A program made the translations under genes and the position numbers. From contig NZ_WTVS01000017.1 of assembly GCF_012911005.2 (NCBI RefSeq), positions 1-64,000 on the forward strand: a stretch of 64,000 nucleotides of DNA, written 5' to 3'. The notes below the pieces were generated by a model, which was not told the DNA's origin, did no database searches, and saw only the letters and a list, made by a program, of their open reading frames with translations. Positions 1 to 9,111 of the stretch are shown here, one piece after another. Each line of letters starts with the position of its first letter. Positions within the stretch are counted from its first letter, which is position 1. This DNA comes from Aromatoleum toluolicum (GTDB lineage: Bacteria; Pseudomonadota; Gammaproteobacteria; Burkholderiales; Rhodocyclaceae).

Positions 1-13
1 GGAGGGCCAAGTG

Positions 14-1432
14 ATGAGCGAAATCGGCCAGGAGTCCTTCCGGCGCATCGGCGACGTCTCGGAACGGGTCGGCAGGCCGTTGAGGCCGTGGTTCGACCGG
101 ATCTTCGCGCGCTTCCTCCCCGAGGCGTCCGCCAGCGGACGCCTCGACTGGGCCGCGGACGCCGACTGGGCGCTCATCCAGGAGGAGCCGCTGCGTGCGC
201 GCATGCTGCTGCGCGTCGTTGCCGTCGGTCTGTTCCTGCTGCTGCTGTGGTCGGCCTTCGCGTCGGTCGACGAGGTCACGCGCGGCGAAGCGAAAGTGAT
301 CCCGTCCTCGCAGGTGCAGATCATTCAGAGCGTGGATGGCGGTGTCGTCGAGGAGATGCCGGTGCGCGAAGGCCAGATCGTGGAGGCCGGGGCGCTGCTC
401 CTGCGCATCGACCCGACGCGCTTCGTGGCGTCGCTTGCGGAAAACCGTTCGCAGTATTTCGCCCTGCGCGCCAAGGCTGCGCGGCTGGAGGCCGTGACTG
501 CCGGCACGGCGCTGAACATGCCGAGCGACGTGCTGCGCGAGGCGCCCGAGATCGCCGACCATGAACGCCGCCTGTACAACTCGACCGTCGCCGAACTCGA
601 CGCCCAGCTGTCGATCGCGCGGCAGCAGCTCGAGCAGCGGCAGCAGGAGCTCAACGAAGTGCGCGCACGCCACGCGCAGAGCAGCAGCGGCCTCGAACTG
701 GTGCAGCAGGAGTTGAACGTCACCCGGCCGCTGATGACTTCCGGCGCGGTGTCCGAGGTCGAGATCCTGCGCCTGCAGCGCGACGTCGCACGCCTGCGCG
801 GCGAGCGCGACCAGGCCGCGGCGCAGATCTCGCGCATCCATTCCGCGATCTCCGAGGCCACGCGCAAGATCCAGGAGGTGGAGCTGAACGTGCGCAACGT
901 GCAGCGCAACGAACTTTCCGACACGATGGCCAAACTTGCCGCGCTGACCGAAGGCGGGCGTGCGCTCGCCGACCGCGTCAAGCACGCTGAGGTGCGCTCG
1001 CCGGTGCGCGGCACGGTCAAGCGCCTGCTCGTGAATACGGTCGGGGGCGTCGTGCAGCCGGGCAAGGAGGTCGTCGAGATCGTGCCGCTGGACGACGCGC
1101 TGATCCTCGAAGCGCAGGTCAAGCCCAAGGACATCGCCTTCCTGCGACCGGGGCAGAAAGCCCTCGTCAAATTCACGGCTTACGACTTCGCGATCTACGG
1201 CGGTCTCGAAGCGGTGGTCGAGCATATCGGTGCGGATACGGTCACCGACGAGAAGGGCAATGCCTTCTACACCGTACGCGTGAGAACCCTGAAGTCGAGC
1301 CTGGGTGAGAGCCTGCCGATCATCCCGGGCATGGTGGCCGAAATCGACATCCTCACCGGCAAGAAAACCATTCTCTCCTACCTGCTGAAGCCCGTCCTGC
1401 GGGCCAAGGCCAACGCACTGTCCGAACGATGA
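14..1432 (+). CDS. HlyD-family type I secretion periplasmic adaptor (LapC-like)
   Basis: Membrane-fusion adaptor expected to bridge an inner-membrane ABC exporter to a TolC-type channel. The protein has a cytoplasmic N-terminus, one membrane segment near residues 64-84, a lipoyl-like region near 95-135, a long Gln/Glu/Arg-rich coiled coil near 175-320 and a C-terminal beta-barrel region ending in the HlyD-typical VPLDDALILEAQV and IPGMVAEIDILTGKKT stretches. GTG at 11 is immediately followed by ATG at 14; ATG is preferred because GGAGGG at 1-6 lies seven bases upstream. Length (472 aa) is normal. The lapD, lapG and tolC genes nearby suggest it exports a large surface adhesin; the ABC ATPase and adhesin must lie left of the window. 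Confidence 0.9.
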   Translation: MSEIGQESFRRIGDVSERVGRPLRPWFDRIFARFLPEASASGRLDWAADADWALIQEEPLRARMLLRVVAVGLFLLLLWSAFASVDEVTRGEAKVIPSSQVQIIQSVDGGVVEEMPVREGQIVEAGALLLRIDPTRFVASLAENRSQYFALRAKAARLEAVTAGTALNMPSDVLREAPEIADHERRLYNSTVAELDAQLSIARQQLEQRQQELNEVRARHAQSSSGLELVQQELNVTRPLMTSGAVSEVEILRLQRDVARLRGERDQAAAQISRIHSAISEATRKIQEVELNVRNVQRNELSDTMAKLAALTEGGRALADRVKHAEVRSPVRGTVKRLLVNTVGGVVQPGKEVVEIVPLDDALILEAQVKPKDIAFLRPGQKALVKFTAYDFAIYGGLEAVVEHIGADTVTDEKGNAFYTVRVRTLKSSLGESLPIIPGMVAEIDILTGKKTILSYLLKPVLRAKANALSER

Positions 1433-2052
1433 GCCAGAACATCTTTCTCTGCTCCGAAACGGTTCGCCCGTCGGCGCGTTGGCTGGATGCGTTTCCCGCA
1501 GGAGTCTGCCACGAGCAGCGGGCCTTGGCCGCGGCGGCCCGTCCGGGCGACGTGGTCTGGGTCGACGCTGCGCACGGCGACTGGCTGGACACGCTCGGCA
1601 CGCTGGTGAAGTCGCTGCCCGGCTGTTACCTCGTCGTCGTCAGCATGACGCCGGACAGCGCCGAGGCGCTCGCCGCCCTCGATTGCGGTGCGCGGGCATA
1701 CTGTCACGCGCTGGCGGTGCCTTCCGTGTTCAGGGACGTCGAACTGGTCGTCCGCCACGGCGGCCTGTGGGTCGGCCCCGAACTGATGGCCCGTGTCGTC
1801 GGCGCTGCCGGCCGTGCGCTCGCGCCGCTCGCGGAGGCGCAACAACCGTTGCTGTCCGGGCGCGAAGCTGAAGTGGCCCGGGAGGTTGTCAAGGGCCTGA
1901 GCAACAAGGAGATCGCCGCGAAGCTCGGCATCACCGAGCGCACCGTGAAGGCCCACATGGGTGCGATCTTCGAGAAGCTCGGGGTGCGCGACCGGCTGCA
2001 GCTGGTGCTGCGCCTGTCCGAAAATCGCGGCATTACGCTGCCGGTGCATTGA
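1429..2052 (+). CDS. LuxR-type response regulator-like transcription factor
   Basis: 207-aa protein with a clear C-terminal LuxR/NarL helix-turn-helix near residues 143-200 (LSGREAEVAREVVKGLSNKEI followed by TERTVKAHMG). The N-terminal half resembles a receiver domain but lacks an obvious acidic pocket and Lys signature, so phosphorylation is uncertain. Its ATG overlaps the stop of the HlyD gene (ATGA at 1429), which implies translational coupling and the same operon. A regulator inside the adaptor operon suggests control of adhesin or exporter expression; that role is inferred from position only. Confidence 0.85.
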   Translation: MSQNIFLCSETVRPSARWLDAFPAGVCHEQRALAAAARPGDVVWVDAAHGDWLDTLGTLVKSLPGCYLVVVSMTPDSAEALAALDCGARAYCHALAVPSVFRDVELVVRHGGLWVGPELMARVVGAAGRALAPLAEAQQPLLSGREAEVAREVVKGLSNKEIAAKLGITERTVKAHMGAIFEKLGVRDRLQLVLRLSENRGITLPVH

Positions 2053-2054
2053 CC

Positions 2055-2378
2055 ATGTACGTAAGACGAGACACGCAGGGGAAGATCGTCGCCGTGAGCC
2101 GCGAACCGGGCGACGGCGACGGCTGGAGTGCCGCCGGCGCCGACGACGCCGAACTGCTCGGGTTCGGGCGCGACATCATCGAAGGCGCGAACCCGCTTGG
2201 GGCTACCGACCTCGGTCTGGTGCGCGTGCTGGAGGATCTGATCGAACTCCTCGTCGAGCGCTCGCTGATCCGCTTCACCGACCTGCCGGCACCCGCGCAG
2301 CACAAGCTCATGGAGCGCCGCGGCGCGCGCGAGGCGATGCAGCACCTGAGCCTGCTCGACGACGACGGCGTGATCTGA
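2055..2378 (+). CDS. Small conserved-type protein of unknown function
   Basis: 107-aa soluble acidic protein with no signal peptide or membrane segment. ATG at 2055 is chosen over the in-frame TTG at 2049. It begins two bases after the LuxR-type gene stop and is therefore probably co-transcribed with the HlyD gene. It starts MYVRRDTQGKIVAVSREPGD and has a helical C-terminal half (VRVLEDLIELLVERSLIRFTDL). Similar proteins are often labelled 'tryptophan synthase beta-like' in databases, but nothing here supports a PLP enzyme. Function unknown. Confidence 0.75.
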   Translation: MYVRRDTQGKIVAVSREPGDGDGWSAAGADDAELLGFGRDIIEGANPLGATDLGLVRVLEDLIELLVERSLIRFTDLPAPAQHKLMERRGAREAMQHLSLLDDDGVI

Positions 2379-2414
2379 TCCGCGCCCCGTCCGGTCGTCG
2401 CTCCCCGGGCTCTG

Positions 2415-4331
2415 CTACGCCGCCGCCCCTTCGCGCACGGCCGGCCCCGTCATGCCGTCGATGCCGAGGCCCGGCAAGGCCTTCTGTTCCGCCGCCGAAC
2501 TCACGCCTTCGGCAATCGTCATTAGCCCGAGCGAATGCGCGATCATGCACAGTCCGCGCAGGAAGGCCTGGTTGCCCGCGTTGGAGTCGATGCCCCGCAC
2601 GATTGCCGCGTCGATCTTCACGTAGTCGAGCCCCAGTTCATGCAGGTCGCCCAGCTCGCCGAAATGCGCGCCCACGTGCTCGATGCCGACCCTGCAGCCC
2701 AGTGGCTGCAAGGCCACGCACAGCGTGCGGAACTCCGCCAGGTGGCGTAATGCGCCGTACTCCGGCACCTCGAGCCATAGCCGCTTCGCCGTTGCCGGGT
2801 CGGCTTGCAGCAAGGAAAACAGTTCGCCGCGGAAGTTCGCATCGCGCAGCGATTCGGCCGACACGTTGATGCCGCGCTCCCGTCCGTCGTGCGCGATGGC
2901 ACGCAAGGCTGCATGCACGACCGCGATGTCGAAGCGCGGCATTACGCCCAGGCGTGCGGCGTGCGGCATGAAGAAGCCCGCGGGTTGCCAGATGCCGTCG
3001 AGCAACACGCGGATCGGCGCCTCGTCGTGCAGCAGGCGCCCGTCGTTGGCGACGACCGGATAGGCGCCCAGACGCACACCGTCGCGTTCGATCGCCGACA
3101 GCAGGGCGGCACGCCAGGACTGGAGGTCGGGGTAGGGCGCGTGGGTGCCGCCGCTTTCGACGCGCAGGCTGCGATCACCCGCCTGTTCGGCCGTCGCGAG
3201 TGCGCCGTCGGCACGGGCAAGGACCTGCGAGCGGTTTTCGCCCGCGGCGTAGTTCGTCGCCGCAACCGGCAGGGCTACCCGGACATCGTTCAGGTGAGCG
3301 TCGAGCGTGTCGTGGAGTTTCCGCGCCAGCTCGTGCGCCAGTTCGCCCGCATCCTCGCGGCCGGGCGCCAGCAGCGCGAAGTCGCTGCCATTCATGCGCC
3401 CGGCTTCCCAGTTTGCGTTGCCGCCGGCCAGGCCGGCCAACTGCTGCGCGAGGTCGCGCAGCAGGCGGTCGGTCGCCCCGCGGCCGACGCGTTGGTTCAG
3501 CTCCGCGAGATCGCCCACGCGCGCCAGCAGCAGCGTGCCGGCCGCATGCGCATCGTCGCGTGAAAGCGCGGAGTCCAGCTGGTTCAGGAACTGGCCGCGA
3601 TTGAGCAGTCCCGTCATCTCGTCCTGCTGGGTCTGCCGTCGCAGTTGTTCGAGGCGCCGGGATTCCTCCGCCAGGATCGCGCGGACGCGCTCCGACAGGG
3701 TGTTCATCGCGCGCACGACGCTGCGGAACTCGCGCGTGCTCGGTTCGGGGGTCGTCACGAAGCGGCGCCCGCCGATCGCCTCGGCCTGCTCGACCACGCG
3801 ACCGAGGGGGCGCGTGATGTGCCTGATGATCAGCGTACCGATGAGGCCGGTCAGCACCCCGCCCAGCGCGAACCATCCCAGCAGCTGCAGCGTGCCCTGC
3901 CACAGTGCCGCATAGGCGTAGCGCTGGTGGCTCTCCAGCGTGAGCGTGCCGAACTGGCGCCATCCGTCCTGTACCTGCGCGACACCGGCATGCGGCTCGA
4001 TCGGGATCAGGCTGATGAACCACTCGGGCGCTCCATCGAGGACGCCGGAATACTCGCGCTCCGCCAGAACCTCCCCGGTCGGGCTGGTCAGCCGGATCAG
4101 GCGGTAATGGCCTGCGTCGAACTGGGCCGAGATCTGCAACTCCACGGTCACCGCGTCCTTGGGCATCTGCGACAGCGACAGTGCGAGCGAGGTCGCGTTG
4201 TCGAGGTTCTTCACCTGCAGTTGCTGCTCGAGGTAATGACGCGCGGACAGCGTGCTCACGACCAGGCTGCCGCCCAGGGCGATGAGCGTCACGATCGCGA
4301 TGGCGATCCAAAGCTGCTTGATCAGGGACAT
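2415..4331 (-). CDS. lapD: LapD-like c-di-GMP receptor with degenerate GGDEF and EAL domains
   Basis: 638-aa inner-membrane protein. There is a membrane segment near residues 7-28, a periplasmic LapD/MoxY-type domain to about 150, a second membrane segment near 152-172, HAMP (ITRPLGRVVEQAEAI), then a GGDEF-like and an EAL-like domain. The active sites are degenerate: GGDEF reads NGSDF and EAL reads EAP, as expected for a receptor rather than an enzyme. In the known system, c-di-GMP-bound LapD sequesters the protease LapG and so retains the adhesin on the cell surface. ATG at 4331 begins the typical MSLIKQLW N-terminus; an open frame extends upstream but overlaps lapG. It lies downstream of lapG on the same strand, 37 bases away. 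Confidence 0.92.
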   Translation of the reverse strand: MSLIKQLWIAIAIVTLIALGGSLVVSTLSARHYLEQQLQVKNLDNATSLALSLSQMPKDAVTVELQISAQFDAGHYRLIRLTSPTGEVLAEREYSGVLDGAPEWFISLIPIEPHAGVAQVQDGWRQFGTLTLESHQRYAYAALWQGTLQLLGWFALGGVLTGLIGTLIIRHITRPLGRVVEQAEAIGGRRFVTTPEPSTREFRSVVRAMNTLSERVRAILAEESRRLEQLRRQTQQDEMTGLLNRGQFLNQLDSALSRDDAHAAGTLLLARVGDLAELNQRVGRGATDRLLRDLAQQLAGLAGGNANWEAGRMNGSDFALLAPGREDAGELAHELARKLHDTLDAHLNDVRVALPVAATNYAAGENRSQVLARADGALATAEQAGDRSLRVESGGTHAPYPDLQSWRAALLSAIERDGVRLGAYPVVANDGRLLHDEAPIRVLLDGIWQPAGFFMPHAARLGVMPRFDIAVVHAALRAIAHDGRERGINVSAESLRDANFRGELFSLLQADPATAKRLWLEVPEYGALRHLAEFRTLCVALQPLGCRVGIEHVGAHFGELGDLHELGLDYVKIDAAIVRGIDSNAGNQAFLRGLCMIAHSLGLMTIAEGVSSAAEQKALPGLGIDGMTGPAVREGAAA

Positions 4332-4368
4332 GACAATGGTTGTCCGGAAATTCTGGCCGTGGCGGCAA

Positions 4369-5157
4369 TCATGGCAAGCCCTCCTCGCGCATGCGTTCAA
4401 GCACGCTGCGCCAGCGCGACAACCGCGTCGTCGGGTCGGCCGACGAACTGCTGGCGCCGCCCACCCACAGTCCCTCGGCATTGAAGCTGAAGATCGGGAA
4501 CAGATCGGGCCGGCGCGACGCGGTGCGGATGTCGCCGATGAGGTTGTCGAGCACCAGCGGTTCGTCCGCGGGCGACGGGTAATAGCCGAGCACCATGTGC
4601 GCCTGCGAAATGCCGCTGCCCGGCGCGCCCATGCTGGCGCGCACATAGATCAGGCGCAGCCTGTCGGCCGGGACGCCCAGCAGGCGCAGGCTCATGTACT
4701 TGGCGATCGAGAAGTCCTCGCAGTCGCCGGCCTTGCGTCCGAGCGTCTCCAGCGGCGTGGCCCAGTAATCCTTCTGCTGCCAGATCACGATGTCGTCGTC
4801 GAACGCGGTGCGGCGATTGAAGAAGGTGTTCACGCGCTGCAGCTTCTCCTGCTCGTCGAGCGTGGCCGCGTCGCCGAGCATCCGGCGCCAGGCGCCGACG
4901 GATTCGCCAGCCTCCGCGCCGTAGCGCTCGCGCGCCAGCTGCAGCATGCGATCCAGATCCGGTGCAGCGAACGACAGGCCGAACAGCAGGCTCGCGAGTG
5001 CCGCGAGGCTGTACACGGCTGCAGAAAACGCGCCCGGAAAGGCGCGCCGTCTGCGCGGGCAAGGTGCTCCTGTCATCGCGTCGGGGGGGCATGGTGTCGT
5101 GCGCATTATCGGCCACCAACGTCGTCGGGCGGTTCGTCCCGCGACCGGTTTCAACAT
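4369..5157 (-). CDS. lapG: LapG-like periplasmic cysteine protease
   Basis: Transglutaminase-like bacterial cysteine protease (BTLCP) that cleaves the N-terminus of Lap-type adhesins when free of LapD. The catalytic triad is visible as Cys146 (KAGDCEDF), His187 (QAHMVLGYY) and Asp204 (LVLDNLI). A signal-type segment with an RRRR n-region and a hydrophobic core covers residues 36-64. The start is uncertain. ATG at 5157 is preceded by GAGG at good spacing, whereas ATGs at 5106 and 5076 would give a shorter, more conventional signal peptide (235 aa from 5076). It is transcribed ahead of lapD and divergently from the TolC gene. Confidence 0.88.
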   Translation of the reverse strand: MLKPVAGRTARRRWWPIMRTTPCPPDAMTGAPCPRRRRAFPGAFSAAVYSLAALASLLFGLSFAAPDLDRMLQLARERYGAEAGESVGAWRRMLGDAATLDEQEKLQRVNTFFNRRTAFDDDIVIWQQKDYWATPLETLGRKAGDCEDFSIAKYMSLRLLGVPADRLRLIYVRASMGAPGSGISQAHMVLGYYPSPADEPLVLDNLIGDIRTASRRPDLFPIFSFNAEGLWVGGASSSSADPTTRLSRWRSVLERMREEGLP

Positions 5158-5313
5158 TTTTCGCCTCGCCAGTGTTGCGTAGTTGGCGTTCTCGGGCTGC
5201 CAGCGGGCGGTAATATTCGCTTACAAGATTGATTATGCAGTTGACGCCGCACAGGATGGCGAGAGAATTCGGTATATTCAATTGACATACATATCCCCCA
5301 GACTGGAGAAAAT

Positions 5314-6777
5314 ATGAAAACGTGTCGATCCGTGATTGCGATGGCTGTTCTGACCGCGCTACCGTTCGTTGCAACGGGGGCGGGACCGGAAGCCCTGCGC
5401 GATGCGGCGCGCAAGGCCGTCGTGGCCAATCCCGAAGTGCAGGCAACTTGGAATGCGTTCCGTGCCGCCCGCGAAGACCAGGAGGTCGCACGTGCCGGTT
5501 ATCTGCCTCAGGTTGATGCCGTCGCGAGTGTCGGCCGTGAGGAGTTGCGGCGTTCCGGGCAGTCGACCGACACCTTTACCCATCGCAACCTGACGCTGTC
5601 GCTCAATCAGATGGTGTATGACGGGTTCTTCACTCGCAGCGAGGTCGCCCGCTTCGGCTATGCCAAGCTGACGCGCTACTATGAACTCGTCGACGCCTCC
5701 GAAGGCGCCGCGCTCGAAGCGGTGCGCGCCTATGGCGACGTAATGCGCTATCGCGAGCTCACCCGGCATGCGCAGGCGAACTACGTGCAGCACAAGCAGA
5801 TCTATGACCAGATCTCCGAGCGTGCCGGCGCCGGGGTCGGCCGCCGTGTCGACCTCGAGCAGGCGACCGGGCGTCTGGCGCTGGCCGAATCCAACCTGCT
5901 CACCGAGGTGTCGAACCTGCACGACGTCAGCGCGCGCTACCAGCGCATCGTCGGCGAGCTTCCGCAGGAGGGCATGCCCGGCCTGCCCGCCGGCACGGCC
6001 CTCGGGCAGATCCCGCCGACCGCTAAGGACGCGCTGCGCACCGCGTTCAACACGAGCCCCGGCCTCAATGCGGCCATCGAGAACGTGCGCGCCAGCCAGG
6101 CGCTCATCGACTCCCGCCGTGCCGCCTTCCATCCGCGCCTCGACCTGCGTGCGCGTCAGGCCGTCGACCACAACCTCGACGGCTTCGACGGGAATTCGCG
6201 CGAAGGGGTCGTCGAGCTGGTGCTCAGCTACAACATCTTCCGCGGCGGCGCCGACAGCGCCCGGCTGCGCCAGGCCGGCGATCTGAGCAACCAGGCCAAG
6301 GACCTGCGAGAGAAAGCCTGCCGCGACCTGCGTCAGACGCTGGCGATCGCCTATAACGACGTGCAACGGCTACAGGAACAGATGCGCTACCTCGACCAGC
6401 ATCAACTGTCGATCGAAAAGGCCCGCGAAGCCTACCGCCGCCAGTTCGATATCGGACAGCGCACGCTGCTCGACCTGCTGGACACCGAGAACGAGTACTT
6501 CCAGGCGCGGCGCGCCTACGTCAATGCGGGTTACGACCAGGTCATCGCCCAGGCGCGCGCGCTCTCCGGGATGGGGCAGCTGATGGGAACGCTGGGCGTC
6601 GCACGCGAGGATCTGCCGACGCCGGCCGATCTCGGCCAGGACCGCAGCGGCATCGATCCCGAGACGGTGTGTCCGCCCGACTCGCCGGTGCCGATGAACA
6701 TCGACAAGGCCGCGCTGCTGGCGGAAGCGATGAAGGCTACGGGTTCGGTGCCTCCGGCCGGCACCACGGGCAAGTAA
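5314..6777 (+). CDS. TolC-family outer-membrane channel (LapE-like)
   Basis: 487-aa outer-membrane efflux protein with a signal peptide (MKTCRSVIAMAVLTALPFVATGAG). It has two OEP repeats typical of type I secretion TolC proteins, including QYNIF-type strands (VLSYNIFRGGADSARLRQA) and the second-half pattern FDIGQRTLLDLLDTENEYFQAR. A strong ribosome site GGAG stands eight bases before ATG. The C-terminal roughly 50 residues form a Pro-rich periplasmic tail. It is divergent from lapG-lapD and shares their locus, so it is the likely outer-membrane exit for the adhesin. Confidence 0.93.
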   Translation: MKTCRSVIAMAVLTALPFVATGAGPEALRDAARKAVVANPEVQATWNAFRAAREDQEVARAGYLPQVDAVASVGREELRRSGQSTDTFTHRNLTLSLNQMVYDGFFTRSEVARFGYAKLTRYYELVDASEGAALEAVRAYGDVMRYRELTRHAQANYVQHKQIYDQISERAGAGVGRRVDLEQATGRLALAESNLLTEVSNLHDVSARYQRIVGELPQEGMPGLPAGTALGQIPPTAKDALRTAFNTSPGLNAAIENVRASQALIDSRRAAFHPRLDLRARQAVDHNLDGFDGNSREGVVELVLSYNIFRGGADSARLRQAGDLSNQAKDLREKACRDLRQTLAIAYNDVQRLQEQMRYLDQHQLSIEKAREAYRRQFDIGQRTLLDLLDTENEYFQARRAYVNAGYDQVIAQARALSGMGQLMGTLGVAREDLPTPADLGQDRSGIDPETVCPPDSPVPMNIDKAALLAEAMKATGSVPPAGTTGK

Positions 6778-6810
6778 GCAAGCAGGTAAGGGCCCGGTAG
6801 TGTCACCTTG

Positions 6811-6842
6811 CCGCCGGCCTCCTCACGGAGGCCGGCGGTTCT
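6811..6842 (+). terminator. Probable terminator after the TolC gene
   Basis: A perfect 12-bp stem (CCGCCGGCCTCC / GGAGGCCGGCGG) with a TCAC loop, followed by a short T-containing tail. It lies 33 bases after the TolC stop and before queF. The T-run is weak, so termination efficiency is uncertain. Confidence 0.7.
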
Positions 6843-6923
6843 GTATCCGGCAGCCGCATCCGGCGCACCGGAACGATCTTCCGCACCTCGGTCGATCGGG
6901 CGCGATCCCGTACAATCCGCCGC

Positions 6924-7775
6924 ATGAACCCTTCCGTTTCCCTCGCGCATGGTGCCGAGTCCTCGCCGCTGGGCAAGCCGGCCGACTACTGCGACACCTA
7001 TACCCCCGGTCTCCTGTTCCCGATCGCGCGCCAGATCAAGCGCGACGAGATCGGCATCGTCCCCGGCAAGCTGCCCTTCGTCGGCGAGGACCTGTGGAAC
7101 GCGTACGAACTGTCCTGGCTCAACCCGCGCGGCAAGCCCGTCGTCGCGCTCGCCACCTTCCGCGTCCCGGCCGATTCGCCGCGCCTGATCGAGTCGAAAT
7201 CGCTCAAGCTCTACCTCAACTCCTGCAATCAGACGCGCTTCGACAGCGTCGACGCAGTCAGGGCGACCTTCGCGCACGATCTCTCCGTGGCAGCGGGCGC
7301 TGACGTCGCCGTCGAGATCCAGCCGCTGGGCGCCGGCCCGGTGCGCGTGATCGCGCCGCCGCCGGGCGAGTCGCTCGACGAACTCGACATCGACATCGAC
7401 ACCTACCAGCCGTGCCCGGATTTCCTGTCGGCCGCCGGCGGCGGAGACGAGGTCAGCGAAACCCTGCATTCCCATCTGCTCAAGTCCAATTGCCTCGTGA
7501 CCGGCCAGCCGGACTGGGGCTGCATCGTCGTGCGCTATACCGGGCCTGCGATCGACCGTGCCGGCCTGTTGCGGTACATCGTCTCGTTCCGCAAGCACAA
7601 CGAGTTCCACGAGCAATGCGTCGAGCGCGTCTTTTGCGACATCCTGCAGCGTTGCAGGCCGCGGCAGCTCGCGGTGTGGGCGCGCTACACGCGGCGCGGC
7701 GGGCTAGACATCAATCCCTTCCGCTCGACGGGCCAGCTCCGGGCTCCCGACAATCGAGCCGAAATACGCCAGTAA
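6924..7775 (+). CDS. queF: NADPH-dependent 7-cyano-7-deazaguanine reductase
   Basis: Reduces preQ0 to preQ1 in queuosine tRNA-modification synthesis. The 283-aa length matches the long two-domain (tunnelling-fold) QueF form of proteobacteria. The QueF motif with the catalytic Cys lies in the C-terminal half ([18 protein letters not shown]), with conserved [16 protein letters not shown] near the end and [11 protein letters not shown] in the first half. It is a stand-alone gene behind the hairpin at 6811. Confidence 0.95.
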   Translation: MNPSVSLAHGAESSPLGKPADYCDTYTPGLLFPIARQIKRDEIGIVPGKLPFVGEDLWNAYELSWLNPRGKPVVALATFRVPADSPRLIESKSLKLYLNSCNQTRFDSVDAVRATFAHDLSVAAGADVAVEIQPLGAGPVRVIAPPPGESLDELDIDIDTYQPCPDFLSAAGGGDEVSETLHSHLLKSNCLVTGQPDWGCIVVRYTGPAIDRAGLLRYIVSFRKHNEFHEQCVERVFCDILQRCRPRQLAVWARYTRRGGLDINPFRSTGQLRAPDNRAEIRQ

Positions 7776-7868
7776 GTCGATACGGCGAATCCAACGAGAT
7801 GTCGGGTCTCTAGCACGTGCGTTCCAGGCTCGATTGCGTTAACATCTTCGGTTTTCATGGAGAGGACT

Positions 7869-8600
7869 ATGGTTCGAAAACTGTCGGTTCGAGATCGTCG
7901 AATTGCGCGGTCACTGGTGCTTGCCCTCGGGGCCGCCTCGTGTGTCGCGCTTTCCCCGTTGGCTCATGCGGAGCGACCCATGGTGGTCGATGATGCCGGA
8001 ACGCTGGACAAGGGGGGCGCGAAGCTCGAATTCGGTTGGATGCGTGATGACCAGTCGCGTGGTTTCGACGCGGCGGCCGGTTACGGGCCAATCGAGAACC
8101 TCGAGGTGGAGATCGCCTACTCGCGCGCGCGCGACCACGAGCCTCACCCGTCACTCTGGGCGCATGGTGTCGGTGGCGCAGTGAAATGGGCTCCACTGCA
8201 GGCCGAGACCGGGTTGTCGGCTGGCCTGAAGGTTGAATACGCGCGCGAGCGCGTCGATCTGCGTGGGGGCGAGTCGGACGAGATCGCGCGAGCCAGTTCC
8301 GTCACCGGTCTCGCAACCTGGGCCTTCGCGTCGGGGTCGCGCGTGCATCTGAATCTGGGGCGCGAATGGGTGCGTGCGGCGGGTGATACGCATACCGCGA
8401 ACACCTGGGGGGTCGGTTTCGAGCAGCCGCTCACGGACGATTTCACCATTGCCGCCGAAGTGTTCGGTGCCGACGACGGCCGGCCGGACCGGCAGGTCGG
8501 CTTGCGCTACGAGATCGTGGAAGGCGTCAAGGTGTCGGGGGCTGTGGGGCGTGGTAGCGATCGAACCATCGCGAACGTTGGCGTCGCCTGGGAATTCTGA
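7869..8600 (+). CDS. Predicted outer-membrane beta-barrel protein of unknown function
   Basis: 243-aa exported protein. ATG at 7869 is chosen because GGAGAGG lies just upstream; an in-frame ATG at 7857 has no ribosome site. The signal peptide has a basic n-region (VRKLSVRDRRIAR) and ends near ALSPLAHA. The mature part alternates polar and aromatic residues in beta-strand fashion and ends in a C-terminal Phe (VGVAWEF), the usual Bam recognition signature. It resembles small MetA-pathway or porin-like barrels. Substrate unknown. Confidence 0.7.
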   Translation: MVRKLSVRDRRIARSLVLALGAASCVALSPLAHAERPMVVDDAGTLDKGGAKLEFGWMRDDQSRGFDAAAGYGPIENLEVEIAYSRARDHEPHPSLWAHGVGGAVKWAPLQAETGLSAGLKVEYARERVDLRGGESDEIARASSVTGLATWAFASGSRVHLNLGREWVRAAGDTHTANTWGVGFEQPLTDDFTIAAEVFGADDGRPDRQVGLRYEIVEGVKVSGAVGRGSDRTIANVGVAWEF

Positions 8601-8786
8601 CCCACTGGGGCCCGGGTTCGGTCGTGTCAACGTCGGCCCGGGCAAGGGCGTTGAATGCTTGGGTCGGACGATCCGGCGAGGCAGCCCGGGATGCCAGAGT
8701 GCAAAAGGCGTTTTCCGGGTAGTCAAGGCGGGGAAGCTTGGTTTAATATCCGGCCGGTTTCACACCACCATCTAAAGGAAAAGAGC

Positions 8787-9095
8787 ATGAAAGTTTTCGT
8801 TGCTGCCGCGGTTGCCGCGGGCCTTCTCTCCGCCGCTCCGGCTTTCGCTTCCGCTGACCTGGCCAAGGCCAAGAACTGCCTCGCCTGTCACGCCGTAGAC
8901 AAGAAGCTGGTCGGCCCGGCCTACCAGGAAGTGGCCAAGAAGTACGCTGGCGACGCGGGCGCGGTTGCCAAGCTGGCCGAGAAGATCCAGAAGGGTGGTT
9001 CGGGTGTCTGGGGCACGATGCCGATGCCGGCCAACCCGCAGGTCAACGCCGAAGAAGCCAAGACCCTCGCTACCTGGGTTCTGTCGCAGAAGTAA
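8787..9095 (+). CDS. Small monohaem cytochrome c (c551/c8 type)
   Basis: 102-aa periplasmic cytochrome. It has a signal peptide (MKVFVAAAVAAGLLSAAPAFA), one CLACH haem site at the mature N-terminus, and the methionine ligand region GVWGTMPMPANPQV, which is the hallmark of c551-type electron carriers that serve cd1 nitrite reductase or cytochrome oxidases. The ribosome site AAGGAAAAG precedes the ATG; an open frame further upstream is unsupported. It is followed by a strong bidirectional terminator. Confidence 0.93.
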   Translation: MKVFVAAAVAAGLLSAAPAFASADLAKAKNCLACHAVDKKLVGPAYQEVAKKYAGDAGAVAKLAEKIQKGGSGVWGTMPMPANPQVNAEEAKTLATWVLSQK

Positions 9096-9111
9096 TCGGC
9101 TCCGGTCGATG

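Noticed and set aside
5282-5313. TTGACA at 5282-5287 as a -35 box for the TolC gene
   Set aside because: No -10 element lies at a proper distance; the expected position coincides with the ribosome site and start codon.
8601-8786. Cytochrome c open frame extending upstream to 8655
   Set aside because: The extension lacks a ribosome site and would place residues ahead of a perfect signal peptide; ATG at 8787 follows AAGGAAAAG.
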